A stretch of DNA of 64,000 bases from the NCBI RefSeq assembly GCF_000382445.1, contig NZ_KB905472.1, forward strand, positions 760,444 to 824,443. The letters run 5' to 3'. Made by a program: the position numbers and the translations under genes. The notes under the pieces were generated by a model. That model saw nothing but the letters and a program-made list of their open reading frames with translations, was not told where the DNA came from and searched no databases. This document shows positions 51,639 through 60,984 of this stretch, in pieces (within the stretch, counting starts at the first letter, position 1; the number at the start of each line of letters is the position of its first letter). This stretch comes from Phocaeicola massiliensis B84634 = Timone 84634 = DSM 17679 = JCM 13223. GTDB taxonomy: Bacteria; Bacteroidota; Bacteroidia; Bacteroidales; Bacteroidaceae.

Positions 51639-51742
51639 ACACGTTCGTATGTGTGGGGTTACACGTTAGTATGTATAAGTTAATACGTTAGTACGTGTGA
51701 GGCTATACATACGTATGTATAAGGTCACACGTACTAACGTGT
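51639..51742. repeat. Five 16-bp palindromic units at exact 22-bp period
   Basis: Units at 51639, 51661, 51683, 51705 and 51727: ACACGTTCGTATGTGT, ACACGTTAGTATGTAT, ATACGTTAGTACGTGT, ATACATACGTATGTAT, ACACGTACTAACGTGT, separated by 6-bp spacers of unrelated sequence (GGGGTT, AAGTTA, GAGGCT, AAGGTC). Unit 4 is a perfect palindrome; unit 5 is the inverse of the consensus ACACGTTAGTACGTGT. Located between the convergent Lrp-type and protease genes. Confidence 0.85.
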
Positions 51743-51754
51743 AGAAAGTTGCTT

Positions 51755-54700
51755 TTATTTCTTTTCACCTACGGTCTTCAACATTTCCTGTACGGCTGCT
51801 TCCAACTGTTGGTCTTCTCCTGTGAGTGCCTTTTCGGGAGCATTATACACTTCAATGTGAGGTGTAAGCAATTGGTTTTCGGCATATTGTCCGCGCATAT
51901 CCATACAGCCTACCTGCGGAATACCGAATACAATAGTTGGATCAATCTGTGTTTCCCACCATACGGCAGTCATGGTTCCCGGAACGGGCGCACCAATCAG
52001 TTTACCGATTTTCAGTTCTTTATATACCCATGGGAAACCGTGTGCATTGCTGTAATTATCCTCGCAAATCAATACACAGGAAGGTTTGAGCCATTTATTG
52101 AATGGATCACTACCGATATATTGTCCGCGTGGAACAAAGCGCTGATATTCTTTACCACTCAATAAGGTAGCCAAATCATCGTGTAGCCAACCGCCTCCGT
52201 TGTGGCGTGTGTCTACAATTACGGCTTCTTTATTGCGGCAACGTCCGAGCAATTCGCTGTATACTTCACGGAAACTTTGGCTGTCCATACCTCTGACGTG
52301 TACGTAGCCTATACGACCGTTCGACAGCTTATCCACATTCTTACGGCAGCGTTCTACCCAGCGTTTGTAAAGCAGATTGCTCTGTTCGCCACTACTGATG
52401 GCTTTGATGGTCACGTCAAATCGTTTTCCATTGGCAGGATTATACATGGCAAGCAATACCTTTCGACCGGCTTTACCTTCCAGTAGCGGGAAATAATCCC
52501 GGCCTTTTAAAATCGGTTTGCCATCTATCTTTTCAATGATACATCCCGGAGTAACGTCAGTTTTCTTGATGGCAAAGGGCCCTTTGGCCAATATCTCTTT
52601 TATCTTCAAGCCGTCTCCATTGTAAGTCTCGTCATAGAATACGCCTAAAGCGGCTGTGGAAAGAGAGGCCCCTGAACCATAATAACGGGCACCGGTATGA
52701 GAACCGTTCAGCTCGCCTAACAATTCACTTAACATCTCTTGGAAATCATAGTTGTTATTGATGTAAGGCAAGAAGCGTGAATAGGCTTCACGATAACCCT
52801 TCCAATCTACCCCGTGCAGGTCTTTTACATAGAATTTATCTTCTACTTGTTGCCATACGTGGTTGAAGATATATTCGCGTTCGCCGTATGGTTGATAATC
52901 GAAGAAAGCTTCAAATTCAACTGTTTTAGGCTCTCCGGTACTTACGCTGACTTTTTTGATGCCTCCGCCTGTGCATAGGAATACATTTTCACCTTTTTTG
53001 TCGGGATACATGGCACCGCCACCGACAGATTTCATCACAATCTTCGTCTTATTCTCTTTTAAGTCATGTTCCCATAAATCATATCCGCCTTCAAAAGCAG
53101 CTTGATAATATAGTTTATCTCCTTTCGGTGTGAGAACAGCATCTCCCAAATGAGAAGAGTTGACAGTCAGGCGGACAATTCGGTCTCGACAGTTTTCGAG
53201 GTCGAAAACCAAAGGTTTGACTTCTTCTTTCTTTTCATCTTTCTTTGTGTCTTTTTTATCGTCTTTCTTCTTGCCGGTCTTCTCGTCTTTTTTCTCTTTA
53301 TCATCCTCTTTTTTCTTGCTTTCGTCGATAAGGGCAAGCTCTTCTTTATTCATACGGAAACGTTCGTATGCGTCAAGGTCGAAGAACATGATGTAAACAT
53401 CCGCTTCAGCTCCCCAACTGCCGTGGCTGCGGTATCCGGCACGGTCGCTATACCACATCATTGCTTTTCCGTCGAGCACCCATTTGGCATTCGTGTCTGT
53501 ATAGCCGCTTTCGGTCAGGTTATGGATTTCTCCGTTGCCTGATGCGTTAACCAAAGCCACATCTTGGTTGTTCCATCCACCTATGCCAATATAGTTGGTG
53601 AGAATCCATTTGCTATCCGGACTCCATTGATACCATTGATCACCATCACTGTATGAATATTCAAACTTACCGTCCATTACAGTGCGGACATCTTTACTTT
53701 TCAAGTTAAGCACACGAATCGTGGTACGGTCTTCCAAAAACGCTATTTCTTTACCATCAGGACTGAATTGGGGCTGGAAAGAAGCAATGGCTGAACCGGT
53801 CAGTTTCTCCTCTTTAATATCTGTAGAATAAGTGAATTGTTTCTCTTCTTTTTTGTTCAGGCTTGCCTGATAAATTTGCCACAAACCGTTTCTTTCCGAA
53901 GCATACACGATACTTCTTCCATCGGGAGCGAAGTTGATGTCGCGTTCTTGTTCCGGAGTATTGGTGATTTGTTTTGTTGTCTTATATTCCACTGAAGTGA
54001 CGTAAACATCGCCGCGCAGAATGAATGCTACTTCTTTAGCATCGGGAGACAGAGCTATTTCTGTTGCACCGTTTCGTCTGATTTGGCGAATCAGGTCTTT
54101 GTCATTTTTGTCCGTTAAGATGGATATTTGTACTTTCCGAGGTTCGGTTCCTTCTTTCATTGTATAGATTTCTCCATCATATCCGTAGCAGAGTGTGCCG
54201 TTGTCGGCAGCAGTAAGGAAACGGACCGGGTGCTTGGTATGGTGGGTGAGCTGAGTGGAACTTGTTCCATCCAGTGCACGTTTGAATACATTGAATGAAC
54301 CTTTTTCTTCACTCAGATAATAGAATGACTTTCCGTCCGAAGCCCATACAGGAGTACGGTCTTCACCATTAAAAGAGGTTAGCTTGCGATAGCTGCGTTT
54401 TCCGTCCAATGAACACAGCCAGATGTCGCGTGTGATAGAAGAAGTGTGATGCTTGCGCCAGGGATCTTCGTAACCTTTCTTATCATGGTAGAGTAAAGCA
54501 TTGCCGGTTTTGTTGATGCTGATATCTTCCATAGGCATGGAGGAGAACATGACCGGACGGTCGCCTGTAGTGCTAACTTCATATACCTGTTGGAATTGTC
54601 CTGATGGAAATTGGGCATCTTCGGCTGACGGCATTACATTTGCCAGAAACAGGATATGGTCTGCATCCTTGAATGCTACGGGTGTTTCGTTGCCGGAGTG

Positions 54701-55015
54701 AGTGGTTAATCTTTTTGGGATGCCTCCCTCTCTGTCTACCACGAATATATCCATACTGCCCATGCGGTCGGAAGCAAATGCGATTTGTTTTCCATCGGGG
54801 CTCCATACCGGATGAGTGTCGTGTGCTGCATTGGTTGTAATCTGTGCAGCTTTGCCTCCGTTGACCGGTACTGTGTAAATGTCTCCTTTGTAAGTAAATG
54901 CGATGGAAGTTCCATCAGGTGAAATGGCACAATAACGCATCCACAACGGATTGTCTTGTGCATGTGCAGATAATGCCAGCATAAAAGCTGCCACTCCCAG
55001 TAGTTGTCTTTTCAT
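51755..55015 (-). CDS. Tricorn-like S41 peptidase
   Basis: A 1086-residue exported protease (signal peptide cleaved after ALSAHAQ). N-terminal PD40/TolB-like propeller repeats (SPDGTSIAFTYKGDIYTVPV; WSPDGKQIAFASDRMGSMDI) fill the first half, a Lys/Asp/Glu-rich low-complexity insert lies at about 575-615, then a second propeller, a PDZ domain (about 840-910) and the S41 catalytic domain. The likely nucleophile is the Ser in EDNYSNAHGFP. It probably degrades peptides in the periplasm. Monocistronic. Confidence 0.9.
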   Translation of the reverse strand: MKRQLLGVAAFMLALSAHAQDNPLWMRYCAISPDGTSIAFTYKGDIYTVPVNGGKAAQITTNAAHDTHPVWSPDGKQIAFASDRMGSMDIFVVDREGGIPKRLTTHSGNETPVAFKDADHILFLANVMPSAEDAQFPSGQFQQVYEVSTTGDRPVMFSSMPMEDISINKTGNALLYHDKKGYEDPWRKHHTSSITRDIWLCSLDGKRSYRKLTSFNGEDRTPVWASDGKSFYYLSEEKGSFNVFKRALDGTSSTQLTHHTKHPVRFLTAADNGTLCYGYDGEIYTMKEGTEPRKVQISILTDKNDKDLIRQIRRNGATEIALSPDAKEVAFILRGDVYVTSVEYKTTKQITNTPEQERDINFAPDGRSIVYASERNGLWQIYQASLNKKEEKQFTYSTDIKEEKLTGSAIASFQPQFSPDGKEIAFLEDRTTIRVLNLKSKDVRTVMDGKFEYSYSDGDQWYQWSPDSKWILTNYIGIGGWNNQDVALVNASGNGEIHNLTESGYTDTNAKWVLDGKAMMWYSDRAGYRSHGSWGAEADVYIMFFDLDAYERFRMNKEELALIDESKKKEDDKEKKDEKTGKKKDDKKDTKKDEKKEEVKPLVFDLENCRDRIVRLTVNSSHLGDAVLTPKGDKLYYQAAFEGGYDLWEHDLKENKTKIVMKSVGGGAMYPDKKGENVFLCTGGGIKKVSVSTGEPKTVEFEAFFDYQPYGEREYIFNHVWQQVEDKFYVKDLHGVDWKGYREAYSRFLPYINNNYDFQEMLSELLGELNGSHTGARYYGSGASLSTAALGVFYDETYNGDGLKIKEILAKGPFAIKKTDVTPGCIIEKIDGKPILKGRDYFPLLEGKAGRKVLLAMYNPANGKRFDVTIKAISSGEQSNLLYKRWVERCRKNVDKLSNGRIGYVHVRGMDSQSFREVYSELLGRCRNKEAVIVDTRHNGGGWLHDDLATLLSGKEYQRFVPRGQYIGSDPFNKWLKPSCVLICEDNYSNAHGFPWVYKELKIGKLIGAPVPGTMTAVWWETQIDPTIVFGIPQVGCMDMRGQYAENQLLTPHIEVYNAPEKALTGEDQQLEAAVQEMLKTVGEKK

Positions 55016-55052
55016 TTGATTTGTTTAATAGGTATGTTAATTTATAGATTTT

Positions 55053-55319
55053 CTATTTCTTCTTTTTGGTGAAGTAACTTCTTACTTTCCGCATTATTTT
55101 GATGCCGGTCATTACTCCGTCATAAACGGCTATTCCGGTATTTACATGTTGCATAATCCCTTCTATACCACCCTTATTTTCTTCAGGTACAAATAATTCG
55201 CGCAAAGTTTCGGTTATTTGTGTCTTCGCTTTGAGCACTTCCTCCCGTTTTTCGGCTTTTCGCCGGGCTATCTCTTCCAGGGTGATAATCGGTGTATGTT
55301 TAGAATCGTTGTTGTTCAT
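55053..55319 (-). CDS. Small basic protein of the YtxH/holin-X operon
   Basis: An 88-residue helical protein with charged N-terminal half (LEEIARRKAEKREEVLKAKT) and a basic C-terminus (YFTKKKK). One moderately hydrophobic stretch (VNTGIAVYDGVMTGIKIM). It starts 3 nt after the holin-X-like gene. In enterobacteria a third small protein (YqjK-like) follows YqjD and YqjE in the same way; the sequence similarity is not clear. Confidence 0.65.
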   Translation of the reverse strand: MNNNDSKHTPIITLEEIARRKAEKREEVLKAKTQITETLRELFVPEENKGGIEGIMQHVNTGIAVYDGVMTGIKIMRKVRSYFTKKKK

Positions 55320-55321
55320 AA

Positions 55322-55678
55322 TCAGTCATCGTTTAAAAGCAGATTGGCGAGAAAGTTAACCATAGGTTGCATAATCAAACGTTTACGGAAGAATATGATT
55401 AATATAATCAGTAGGATGATACATCCGGTGATGATGCCGTAACTAACCATCAATCCGCCTACATGAGGAGCCAATACATAAGCTAATGTAAAAGAAAGGT
55501 AGAAGAGGGCAATGATACCTAGAATAACCAATACCAATACCAGAATCAGAGAGGATACCAATATGGTCAGCTTTTCTACTAAATGCAGTTTTACATAATC
55601 TTTTTGCAGCTCTGCATATTTTTTCAGTTCTACAAAGAGTTGTTGCAGGTTGTCTATATTCTTATCGTTTGCAAACAT
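55322..55678 (-). CDS. Holin-X/YqjE-like membrane protein
   Basis: A 118-residue protein: an N-terminal amphipathic helix (LFVELKKYAELQKDYVKLHL), two transmembrane helices (ILVSSLILVLVLVILGIIAL; VSYGIITGCIILLIILIIFF) and a short C-terminal tail. Matches the Holin-X/YqjE group of small envelope proteins; despite the name there is no phage context. Middle gene of a three-gene operon with YtxH upstream. Confidence 0.78.
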   Translation of the reverse strand: MFANDKNIDNLQQLFVELKKYAELQKDYVKLHLVEKLTILVSSLILVLVLVILGIIALFYLSFTLAYVLAPHVGGLMVSYGIITGCIILLIILIIFFRKRLIMQPMVNFLANLLLNDD

Positions 55679-55756
55679 TCGCTGTTGTTTTTTACATTAA
55701 ATATTGCCATTTATGTGTGTATGATGGCTGTGTGTCAATCGGTAAAGAGGTAAAAT

Positions 55757-55797
55757 GAAGAATCCATAGACATATAATATATGTATATAGATTCTTC
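55757..55797 (-). terminator. Hairpin between YtxH and holin-X genes
   Basis: GAAGAATC (55757-55764) pairs with GATTCTTC (55790-55797), followed on the minus strand by ATTTTA. Likely a partial terminator giving YtxH more transcript than its downstream neighbours. Confidence 0.5.
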
Positions 55798-55838
55798 AAT
55801 TTTGTTTAGAATGACAAGGCAAGTTGTATGATACCTTA

Positions 55839-56036
55839 TTATTCTTTTACTTCTGCAGCAATTTCATCTACCAAGTCTTCCATTTCGGTACGGCTCAGTT
55901 TGATACCTCTTTTACGCAAAGCGTCAACAATTTTATTACGAGTATCTTCTCCTCTTTCGGGAGCAAATAAAACTCCGGCTGCTGCACCTACAACGGCTCC
56001 GCCCAGAAATGCAGCTAAAATACTTAAACTTTTCAT
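55839..56036 (-). CDS. YtxH-domain protein
   Basis: A 65-residue protein with a Gly/Ala-rich membrane helix (ILAAFLGGAVVGAAAGVLFA), the PERGEDTRNKI motif typical of YtxH domains and an acidic helix. First gene of the operon with the holin-X-like protein, as in stress-related YqjD-YqjE pairs of other bacteria. Confidence 0.8.
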   Translation of the reverse strand: MKSLSILAAFLGGAVVGAAAGVLFAPERGEDTRNKIVDALRKRGIKLSRTEMEDLVDEIAAEVKE

Positions 56037-56186
56037 AGTCTTATTAATTTTTGAACATTACAAAACTAACAAATAAAATTGAAAGTTGTTGCTATTTGGG
56101 GATGTTTCTTAGTAAGAAATTGACGATTATAGGCTGATTAACTTAATTTAACTGCGTATTAGATGTGAATGCTGTTGATATATTGC

Positions 56187-56194
56187 TACTTTTG
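56187..56194 (+). promoter_or_regulatory. -7 box TACTTTTG
   Basis: Perfect TAnnTTTG 54 bp upstream of the SPOR-domain gene. Confidence 0.45.
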
Positions 56195-56248
56195 CAACAA
56201 TTATTATAGGATTAAACTAGAGTATTAATTTATAAAGATGGAATAATC

Positions 56249-56749
56249 ATGAAAAAATTAGTTGTGTTGGGTATGGGATTGTGCGTAGCTTTGGCATTCT
56301 CCTCTTGTAAATCAAGCGAAAGCGCTTACAAAAAAGCATACGAAAAGGCAAAACAACAGGAATTGGCTGAGGCTCCTGCTGCAGCCGAAGAGGTAGAGGC
56401 TGCTCCTGTAGTAGCTGCTCCTGTTGCAACTGCACCTGCTCCTGCTCCGGTAGCCGGCCCGGTTCGTGAAGAAAAAGTGGAGCTGGTTTCAGGTGATGGT
56501 TTGAAGGCTTATAGTGTTGTTTGTGGAAGCTTTGGCGTAAAAGCAAATGCTGAAGGTCTGAAACAATATCTGGACGGGCAGGGTTATAGTGCTAAAGTGG
56601 TTTACAACCCCGAAAGAAACATGTATCGTGTAATTGCAGTTTCTTTTGATGACCGCGCACAAGCTACACAAGCTAAAGAAGAATTTAAAGCGAAATATCC
56701 TAACCGTGACGACTTCCAGAAGGCATGGTTACTTTATAGAGTATATTAA
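56249..56749 (+). CDS. SPOR-domain lipoprotein
   Basis: A 166-residue lipoprotein: signal peptide and lipobox LAFSSC, a Lys/Ala helix, an Ala/Pro/Val-rich linker (residues about 45-75), and a C-terminal SPOR domain (YSVVCGSFGVKANAEGLKQY; GYSAKVVYNPERNMYRVIAV). SPOR domains bind stem-peptide-free peptidoglycan at the division site. Single gene with its own promoter box and terminator. Confidence 0.88.
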   Translation: MKKLVVLGMGLCVALAFSSCKSSESAYKKAYEKAKQQELAEAPAAAEEVEAAPVVAAPVATAPAPAPVAGPVREEKVELVSGDGLKAYSVVCGSFGVKANAEGLKQYLDGQGYSAKVVYNPERNMYRVIAVSFDDRAQATQAKEEFKAKYPNRDDFQKAWLLYRVY

Positions 56750-56800
56750 TAATTTCTTTTTGGTAAATTAAGAAGAAAATATAGTCTATTCTTCTTTATT

Positions 56801-56834
56801 AAAAGTGGTAACTGCGAAGTTGCCGCTTTTTTTT
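56801..56834 (+). terminator. Rho-independent terminator
   Basis: AAAGTGGTAACT pairs with AGTTGCCGCTTT (with G-U pairs) around GCGA and is followed by a run of T. Confidence 0.85.
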
Positions 56835-56835
56835 A

Positions 56836-56843
56836 TAACTTTG
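56836..56843 (+). promoter_or_regulatory. -7 box TAACTTTG
   Basis: Directly after the T-run of the preceding terminator and 34 bp before the PCMD gene; the terminator stem occupies its upstream element. Confidence 0.5.
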
Positions 56844-56877
56844 TTAATTCTAAAACAACAATAAAAACTAGTTGGAT

Positions 56878-57837
56878 ATGAAGTATTACAGTAGAATGTC
56901 ATTGCTTGCTTTGCTGGCTGTCATACCGTTTAATGGTTTCTCTCAAGAAAGAGAAGTTCCTATTAAATATGGTGATATGGAACAATGGGTGACACGTAAG
57001 ATTCATGAGTCATCGATTATAGGTGGAAATACCAGACTTCTTTATGAGATAGCTCCGACTCAGGAGGTTGATGGCAATGTGGCTTATGAAAATATGGGAG
57101 GGTCTCCTTGGGGGACATCCAATGTGATGGCGAAGGTGATGGGAATTGTCAAAACTAATAACACGGTATATAAGGAAAAACGTTATCATGGCTATTGTGC
57201 CCGCTTGGAGACGCATATTGAAAGAATGAAAGTGCTGGGCATGGTCAATATAACCGTATTGGCTGCCGGAGCCATTTATTTGGGTGATATGAAAGAGCCT
57301 ATTACGAGTACGAAAGAAGGGGTGAAAAACATGAATTGGGGCATACCGTTTACAGAAAAGCCCAAAGCGCTTCGTTATGATTATAAAGTTAAAATGTCCG
57401 GTGAGAAAAATCGTATCCGTTTGACGGGCTTTAGCAAAAAAGAAGTAGTGAAAGGTCAGGACTGTGCTATTACTGTATTTTATCTTCAAAAGCGTACAGA
57501 GGATGCTCAAGGGAATATCACAGCAAAACGAGTGGGGACGATGGTTGTGAAGTATGACAAGGATTCTGAAGGATGGGAAAATGATGCTACTTATGAGATT
57601 CTATATGGTGATATAACCCAAGACCCTCGATATAATCCTGAGTTTATGGGATTGAGATCGGTTGGTTATGCCCGTAACAGTAAAGGGGAGAGTGTCCTTG
57701 TTAAAGAAACGGGATGGGCTTCACCTGATGAAAAACCTACACACATGCTATTGCAGTTCTCTTCAAGTCACGGTGGAGCATATGTAGGTTCTCCCGGAAA
57801 TACTTTTTGGGTAGATAATGTGAAGCTGGTCTATTGA
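56878..57837 (+). CDS. PCMD-domain exported protein
   Basis: A 319-residue secreted protein. Signal peptide MKYYSRMSLLALLAVIPFNG with cleavage near FSQ. The remainder fits the putative carbohydrate-metabolism domain: KYGDMEQWVTRKIHESSIIGG, PWGTSNVMAKVMG, GYCARLET, NWGIPFTEKPKALRYDYK, and FWVDNVKLVY at the end. Related proteins often accompany glycan-binding systems, but no SusC/D pair is nearby. ATG 56878 is preferred over the TTG at 56872. Confidence 0.75.
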   Translation: MKYYSRMSLLALLAVIPFNGFSQEREVPIKYGDMEQWVTRKIHESSIIGGNTRLLYEIAPTQEVDGNVAYENMGGSPWGTSNVMAKVMGIVKTNNTVYKEKRYHGYCARLETHIERMKVLGMVNITVLAAGAIYLGDMKEPITSTKEGVKNMNWGIPFTEKPKALRYDYKVKMSGEKNRIRLTGFSKKEVVKGQDCAITVFYLQKRTEDAQGNITAKRVGTMVVKYDKDSEGWENDATYEILYGDITQDPRYNPEFMGLRSVGYARNSKGESVLVKETGWASPDEKPTHMLLQFSSSHGGAYVGSPGNTFWVDNVKLVY

Positions 57838-57892
57838 TAAGGCTTTTTCTATAATTTATCTTTATATATCAGACAGGTATGGAATAAATTTG

Positions 57893-57900
57893 TATTTTTG
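57893..57900 (+). promoter_or_regulatory. -7 box TATTTTTG close to the ruvX start
   Basis: The box ends only 8 bp before the ATG at 57909, which predicts a nearly leaderless mRNA. Confidence 0.45.
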
Positions 57901-57908
57901 TGCTCAAT

Positions 57909-58331
57909 ATGAGTAGAATATTAGCAATAGATTATGGTAAAAAGCGTACGGGAGTGGCGGTTACAGACATTTTGCAGATTATTGCGAATGGCCTGACTAC
58001 TGTTCCCACCCATCAGTTAATGGACTTTATTCTGAAGTATGTGGAGAGTGAACCGGTAGAAAGAATTATTGTAGGGCATCCCAAGCAAATGAATAATCAG
58101 GAATCTGAGAATATGCGTAACATTGTTCCGTTCATTAATCAGTTAAAGAAAAAACTTCCCAATATACCTGTCGAACTGGTTGATGAACGGTTCACTTCTG
58201 TTTTGGCGCATCAGGCCATGCTGGATGGCGGACTCAAGAAAAAAGATAGACAGAATAAAGCCTTGGTTGATGAAATCAGTGCTACCATTATTTTACAATC
58301 CTATTTGGAATCAAAGAAATATATAAAATAA
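57909..58331 (+). CDS. ruvX: RuvX/YqgF nuclease
   Basis: A 140-residue RNase H-fold protein, proposed to resolve Holliday junctions and shown in E. coli to act in 16S rRNA 5' maturation. Motifs: [16 protein letters not shown] (first Asp), [31 protein letters not shown] and a C-terminal [13 protein letters not shown] with the last catalytic Asp. A GTG at 57900 is an alternative start, but it overlaps the -7 box. def follows 7 nt downstream. Confidence 0.93.
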   Translation: MSRILAIDYGKKRTGVAVTDILQIIANGLTTVPTHQLMDFILKYVESEPVERIIVGHPKQMNNQESENMRNIVPFINQLKKKLPNIPVELVDERFTSVLAHQAMLDGGLKKKDRQNKALVDEISATIILQSYLESKKYIK

Positions 58332-58338
58332 AAGAGAA

Positions 58339-58893
58339 ATGATATTACCAATTTATGTTTATGGACAACCGGTATTGCGCAAAGAAGCGGAAGATATTAC
58401 ACCGGATTATCCTAATTTGAAAGAGTTAATTGAAAATATGTTTGAGACAATGGGACGTGCAGACGGAGTGGGGCTTGCAGCTCCTCAAGTGGGACTTCCC
58501 ATTCGTGTGGTTACGATAGACCTTGATGTAATGTCGGATGAATATCCTGAACTGAAAGGTTTTCGTCATGCATACATCAACCCGCATATCATAGAAGTGG
58601 GTGAAGAGGAAGTTTCGATGGAGGAAGGATGTTTGAGTCTTCCCGGTATCCATGAAGCAGTAAAGCGTCCGGACCGTATTCATGTCACTTATCTGGATGA
58701 AGATTTGAAAGAACATGATGAGTGGGTGGAAGGTTATCCGGCACGTGTGATGCAACATGAATTCGACCATTTGGATGGTAAGATGTTTATCGACCACCTT
58801 TCTACGCTGCGTAAGCAGATGATAAAAGGCAAGTTGGGCGCTATGCTGAAAGGCAAGGCACGTTGCTCTTATAAGGTGAAAACTTTGAAATAA
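58339..58893 (+). CDS. def: Peptide deformylase
   Basis: A 184-residue metalloenzyme that removes the formyl group from nascent proteins. All three motifs are intact: [19 protein letters not shown] (metal Cys) and QHEFDHLDG (metal His residues, catalytic Glu). Sits between ruvX and the TPR gene with gaps of 7 and 1 nt, so the three are co-transcribed. Confidence 0.97.
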   Translation: MILPIYVYGQPVLRKEAEDITPDYPNLKELIENMFETMGRADGVGLAAPQVGLPIRVVTIDLDVMSDEYPELKGFRHAYINPHIIEVGEEEVSMEEGCLSLPGIHEAVKRPDRIHVTYLDEDLKEHDEWVEGYPARVMQHEFDHLDGKMFIDHLSTLRKQMIKGKLGAMLKGKARCSYKVKTLK

Positions 58894-58894
58894 G

Positions 58895-60904
58895 ATGATA
58901 AAACGGATTCTGTACCTATATATATTAATAATGTGTCCCGGTCTGGCTTTTGCCCAGATTAATACGGACCGTGTAATGGCAATTGGACGCAATGCTCTCT
59001 ATTTTGAGGATTATGTCCTTTCCATTCAGTATTTTAATCAGGTAGTCAATGCGAAACCTTACTTGGCCGATCCTTACTTTTATCGGGGGCTGGCTAAGAT
59101 AAACCTTGATGACTTTCAAGGTGCGGAAAGCGATTGCTCGGAAGCTATAGAACGGAATCCGTTTGTAGTCAGCGCTTATCAGGTGCGGGGATTGGCACGT
59201 ATCCGTCAGGATAACTATGCCGGTGCCATTGAAGATTATATGAAAGCACTGGAGTTTGATCCCGAAAATATAGGTGCATGGCACAATATGGCTTTGTGTA
59301 AGATAAAGCAGGGAGATTACTCGGGCGCAAAGAATGACTTGGATCGATTAATCACCATCTCTCCGCGTTACACAAAGGCATATTTGATGCGTGGGGAAGT
59401 TGATTTGAAACAAAAAGATACGATTGCTGCCGAGAAGGATTTCGGGCATGCCATCGAGATAGACCGTTATGATCCGGATACATGGGCGAGCCGTGCGATT
59501 CTCAGACTTCAGCAACAGAAATATAAAGATGCCGAAGCCGATTTTGACCATGCTATTCATCTTTCGACACGTAATGCAGGTGTATATATCAATCGTGCTT
59601 TGGCGCGTTATCATCAGAAAAACCTGAGGGGCGCAATGAGTGATTACGATATTGCTCTTGAAATAGATCCGAATAACTTTATCGGTCATTATAACCGAGG
59701 CTTGCTACGTGCCCAGGTAGGTGATGACAATCGTGCCATCGAGGACTTTGATTTTGTTATCAATATGGAACCTGACAATATGATGGCTATCTTCAATCGC
59801 GGTTTGCTTCGTGACCAGACGGGGGATTATAAAGGGGCGATTAAGGATTATTCTACGGTGATAAATGAATATCCTAACTTTGTGATTGGTTATCAGTATA
59901 GAGCTCAGGCGCGCAAGAAGGTGGGAGATATAAAAGGAGCTGATGCCGATGAGTTTAAAGTTCTCAAAGCTCAGTTGGATAAACAAAACGGTGTAAGTCA
60001 GAATAATCAGACAGCGGATAATTCGGAGAGCGGAAACCGTACACGCAAGAAGTCTGATAAAAATATGAACAATTATCGAAAGATTGTAGTTGCCGATAAC
60101 GAAGAAGGTGAAGAAAAGTATAAAAGTGAATATCGCGGACGTGTACAGGATAAGAACGTGACCATTGTTCCGCAACCTATGTTCGTGCTTACTTATTATG
60201 AAAAACATAATGATGTGAAGCGTCAGGTTAACTATCATAAATATATAGAAGAGCTGAACTCAAACAAGGTATTGCCTGAACGTTTGCTTATCACGAATGA
60301 GGAAGCACCATTGACGGAAGAACAAGTGAAAAAACATTTTGCATCCATCGATGAGCAGTCGGCTGCTATTGTAGCCAGTCCGAATGATGTGACGAAGCGC
60401 TTTGCACGTTCTTTGGACTTCTATCTTGTGCAAGACTTTGACAATGCCATCGAGGATTTGAATCAGGCTGTTATGTGCGAAAGCAAATTCTTCCCGGCTT
60501 ACTTCAACCGTGCTTTGATTCGTTTCAAACAGCTGGAGTATCAAAAGGTGGCGAAAGAATACAATGACAAAAATGCGGAAGAACAGAAGACCAAGACCGG
60601 TGATTATGAAATGGTGAAACGCGATTTGGATAAAGTGATAGAGTTGGCTCCCGATTTTGTCTACGCTTACTATAACAGAGGCAATGTGCTTTCGTCACTG
60701 AAAGATTACCGTGCTGCCATTGTCGATTATGACAAGGCGATAGAACTGGATTCCAAATTTGCCGAAGCATATTATAATCGCGGATTAACCCATATCTATT
60801 TGGGTAATAACCGTCAAGGAATTCAAGATTTGAGTAAAGCCGGTGAGTTAGGCTTATTCTCTGCGTACAATATTATTAAACGTTTCACAGAGAGAAAAGA
60901 ATAA
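58895..60904 (+). CDS. Exported tetratricopeptide-repeat protein
   Basis: A 669-residue protein with a signal peptide (cleavage near LAFAQ) and about nine TPR units in the first 370 residues (for example [20 protein letters not shown] and [20 protein letters not shown]), a charged linker (about 370-410), a less regular segment, and at least three more TPR units at the C-terminus ([20 protein letters not shown]). It should be a periplasmic protein-binding scaffold; the partner is unknown. Starts 1 nt after def. Confidence 0.88.
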   Translation: MIKRILYLYILIMCPGLAFAQINTDRVMAIGRNALYFEDYVLSIQYFNQVVNAKPYLADPYFYRGLAKINLDDFQGAESDCSEAIERNPFVVSAYQVRGLARIRQDNYAGAIEDYMKALEFDPENIGAWHNMALCKIKQGDYSGAKNDLDRLITISPRYTKAYLMRGEVDLKQKDTIAAEKDFGHAIEIDRYDPDTWASRAILRLQQQKYKDAEADFDHAIHLSTRNAGVYINRALARYHQKNLRGAMSDYDIALEIDPNNFIGHYNRGLLRAQVGDDNRAIEDFDFVINMEPDNMMAIFNRGLLRDQTGDYKGAIKDYSTVINEYPNFVIGYQYRAQARKKVGDIKGADADEFKVLKAQLDKQNGVSQNNQTADNSESGNRTRKKSDKNMNNYRKIVVADNEEGEEKYKSEYRGRVQDKNVTIVPQPMFVLTYYEKHNDVKRQVNYHKYIEELNSNKVLPERLLITNEEAPLTEEQVKKHFASIDEQSAAIVASPNDVTKRFARSLDFYLVQDFDNAIEDLNQAVMCESKFFPAYFNRALIRFKQLEYQKVAKEYNDKNAEEQKTKTGDYEMVKRDLDKVIELAPDFVYAYYNRGNVLSSLKDYRAAIVDYDKAIELDSKFAEAYYNRGLTHIYLGNNRQGIQDLSKAGELGLFSAYNIIKRFTERKE

Positions 60905-60945
60905 CATTTTTTTGCAAAAAAGAGAGGAAGTCAAAAAGAATTCGT

Positions 60946-60953
60946 TATTTTTG
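60946..60953 (+). promoter_or_regulatory. -7 box TATTTTTG of thrS
   Basis: Perfect TAnnTTTG 32 bp upstream of the thrS ATG. No leader peptide or T-box is seen. Confidence 0.5.
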
Positions 60954-60984
60954 CATCCTCAAGGAAGAATTAAACGTAATAATT

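Noticed and set aside
51639-51742. Reading the 22-bp repeat as a CRISPR array
   Set aside because: Spacers are only 6 bp, units are 16-bp palindromes, and there are no cas genes in the window.
55322-55678. Holin of a prophage
   Set aside because: No lysin or phage structural genes are nearby; the YtxH neighbour indicates the chromosomal YqjE-like group.
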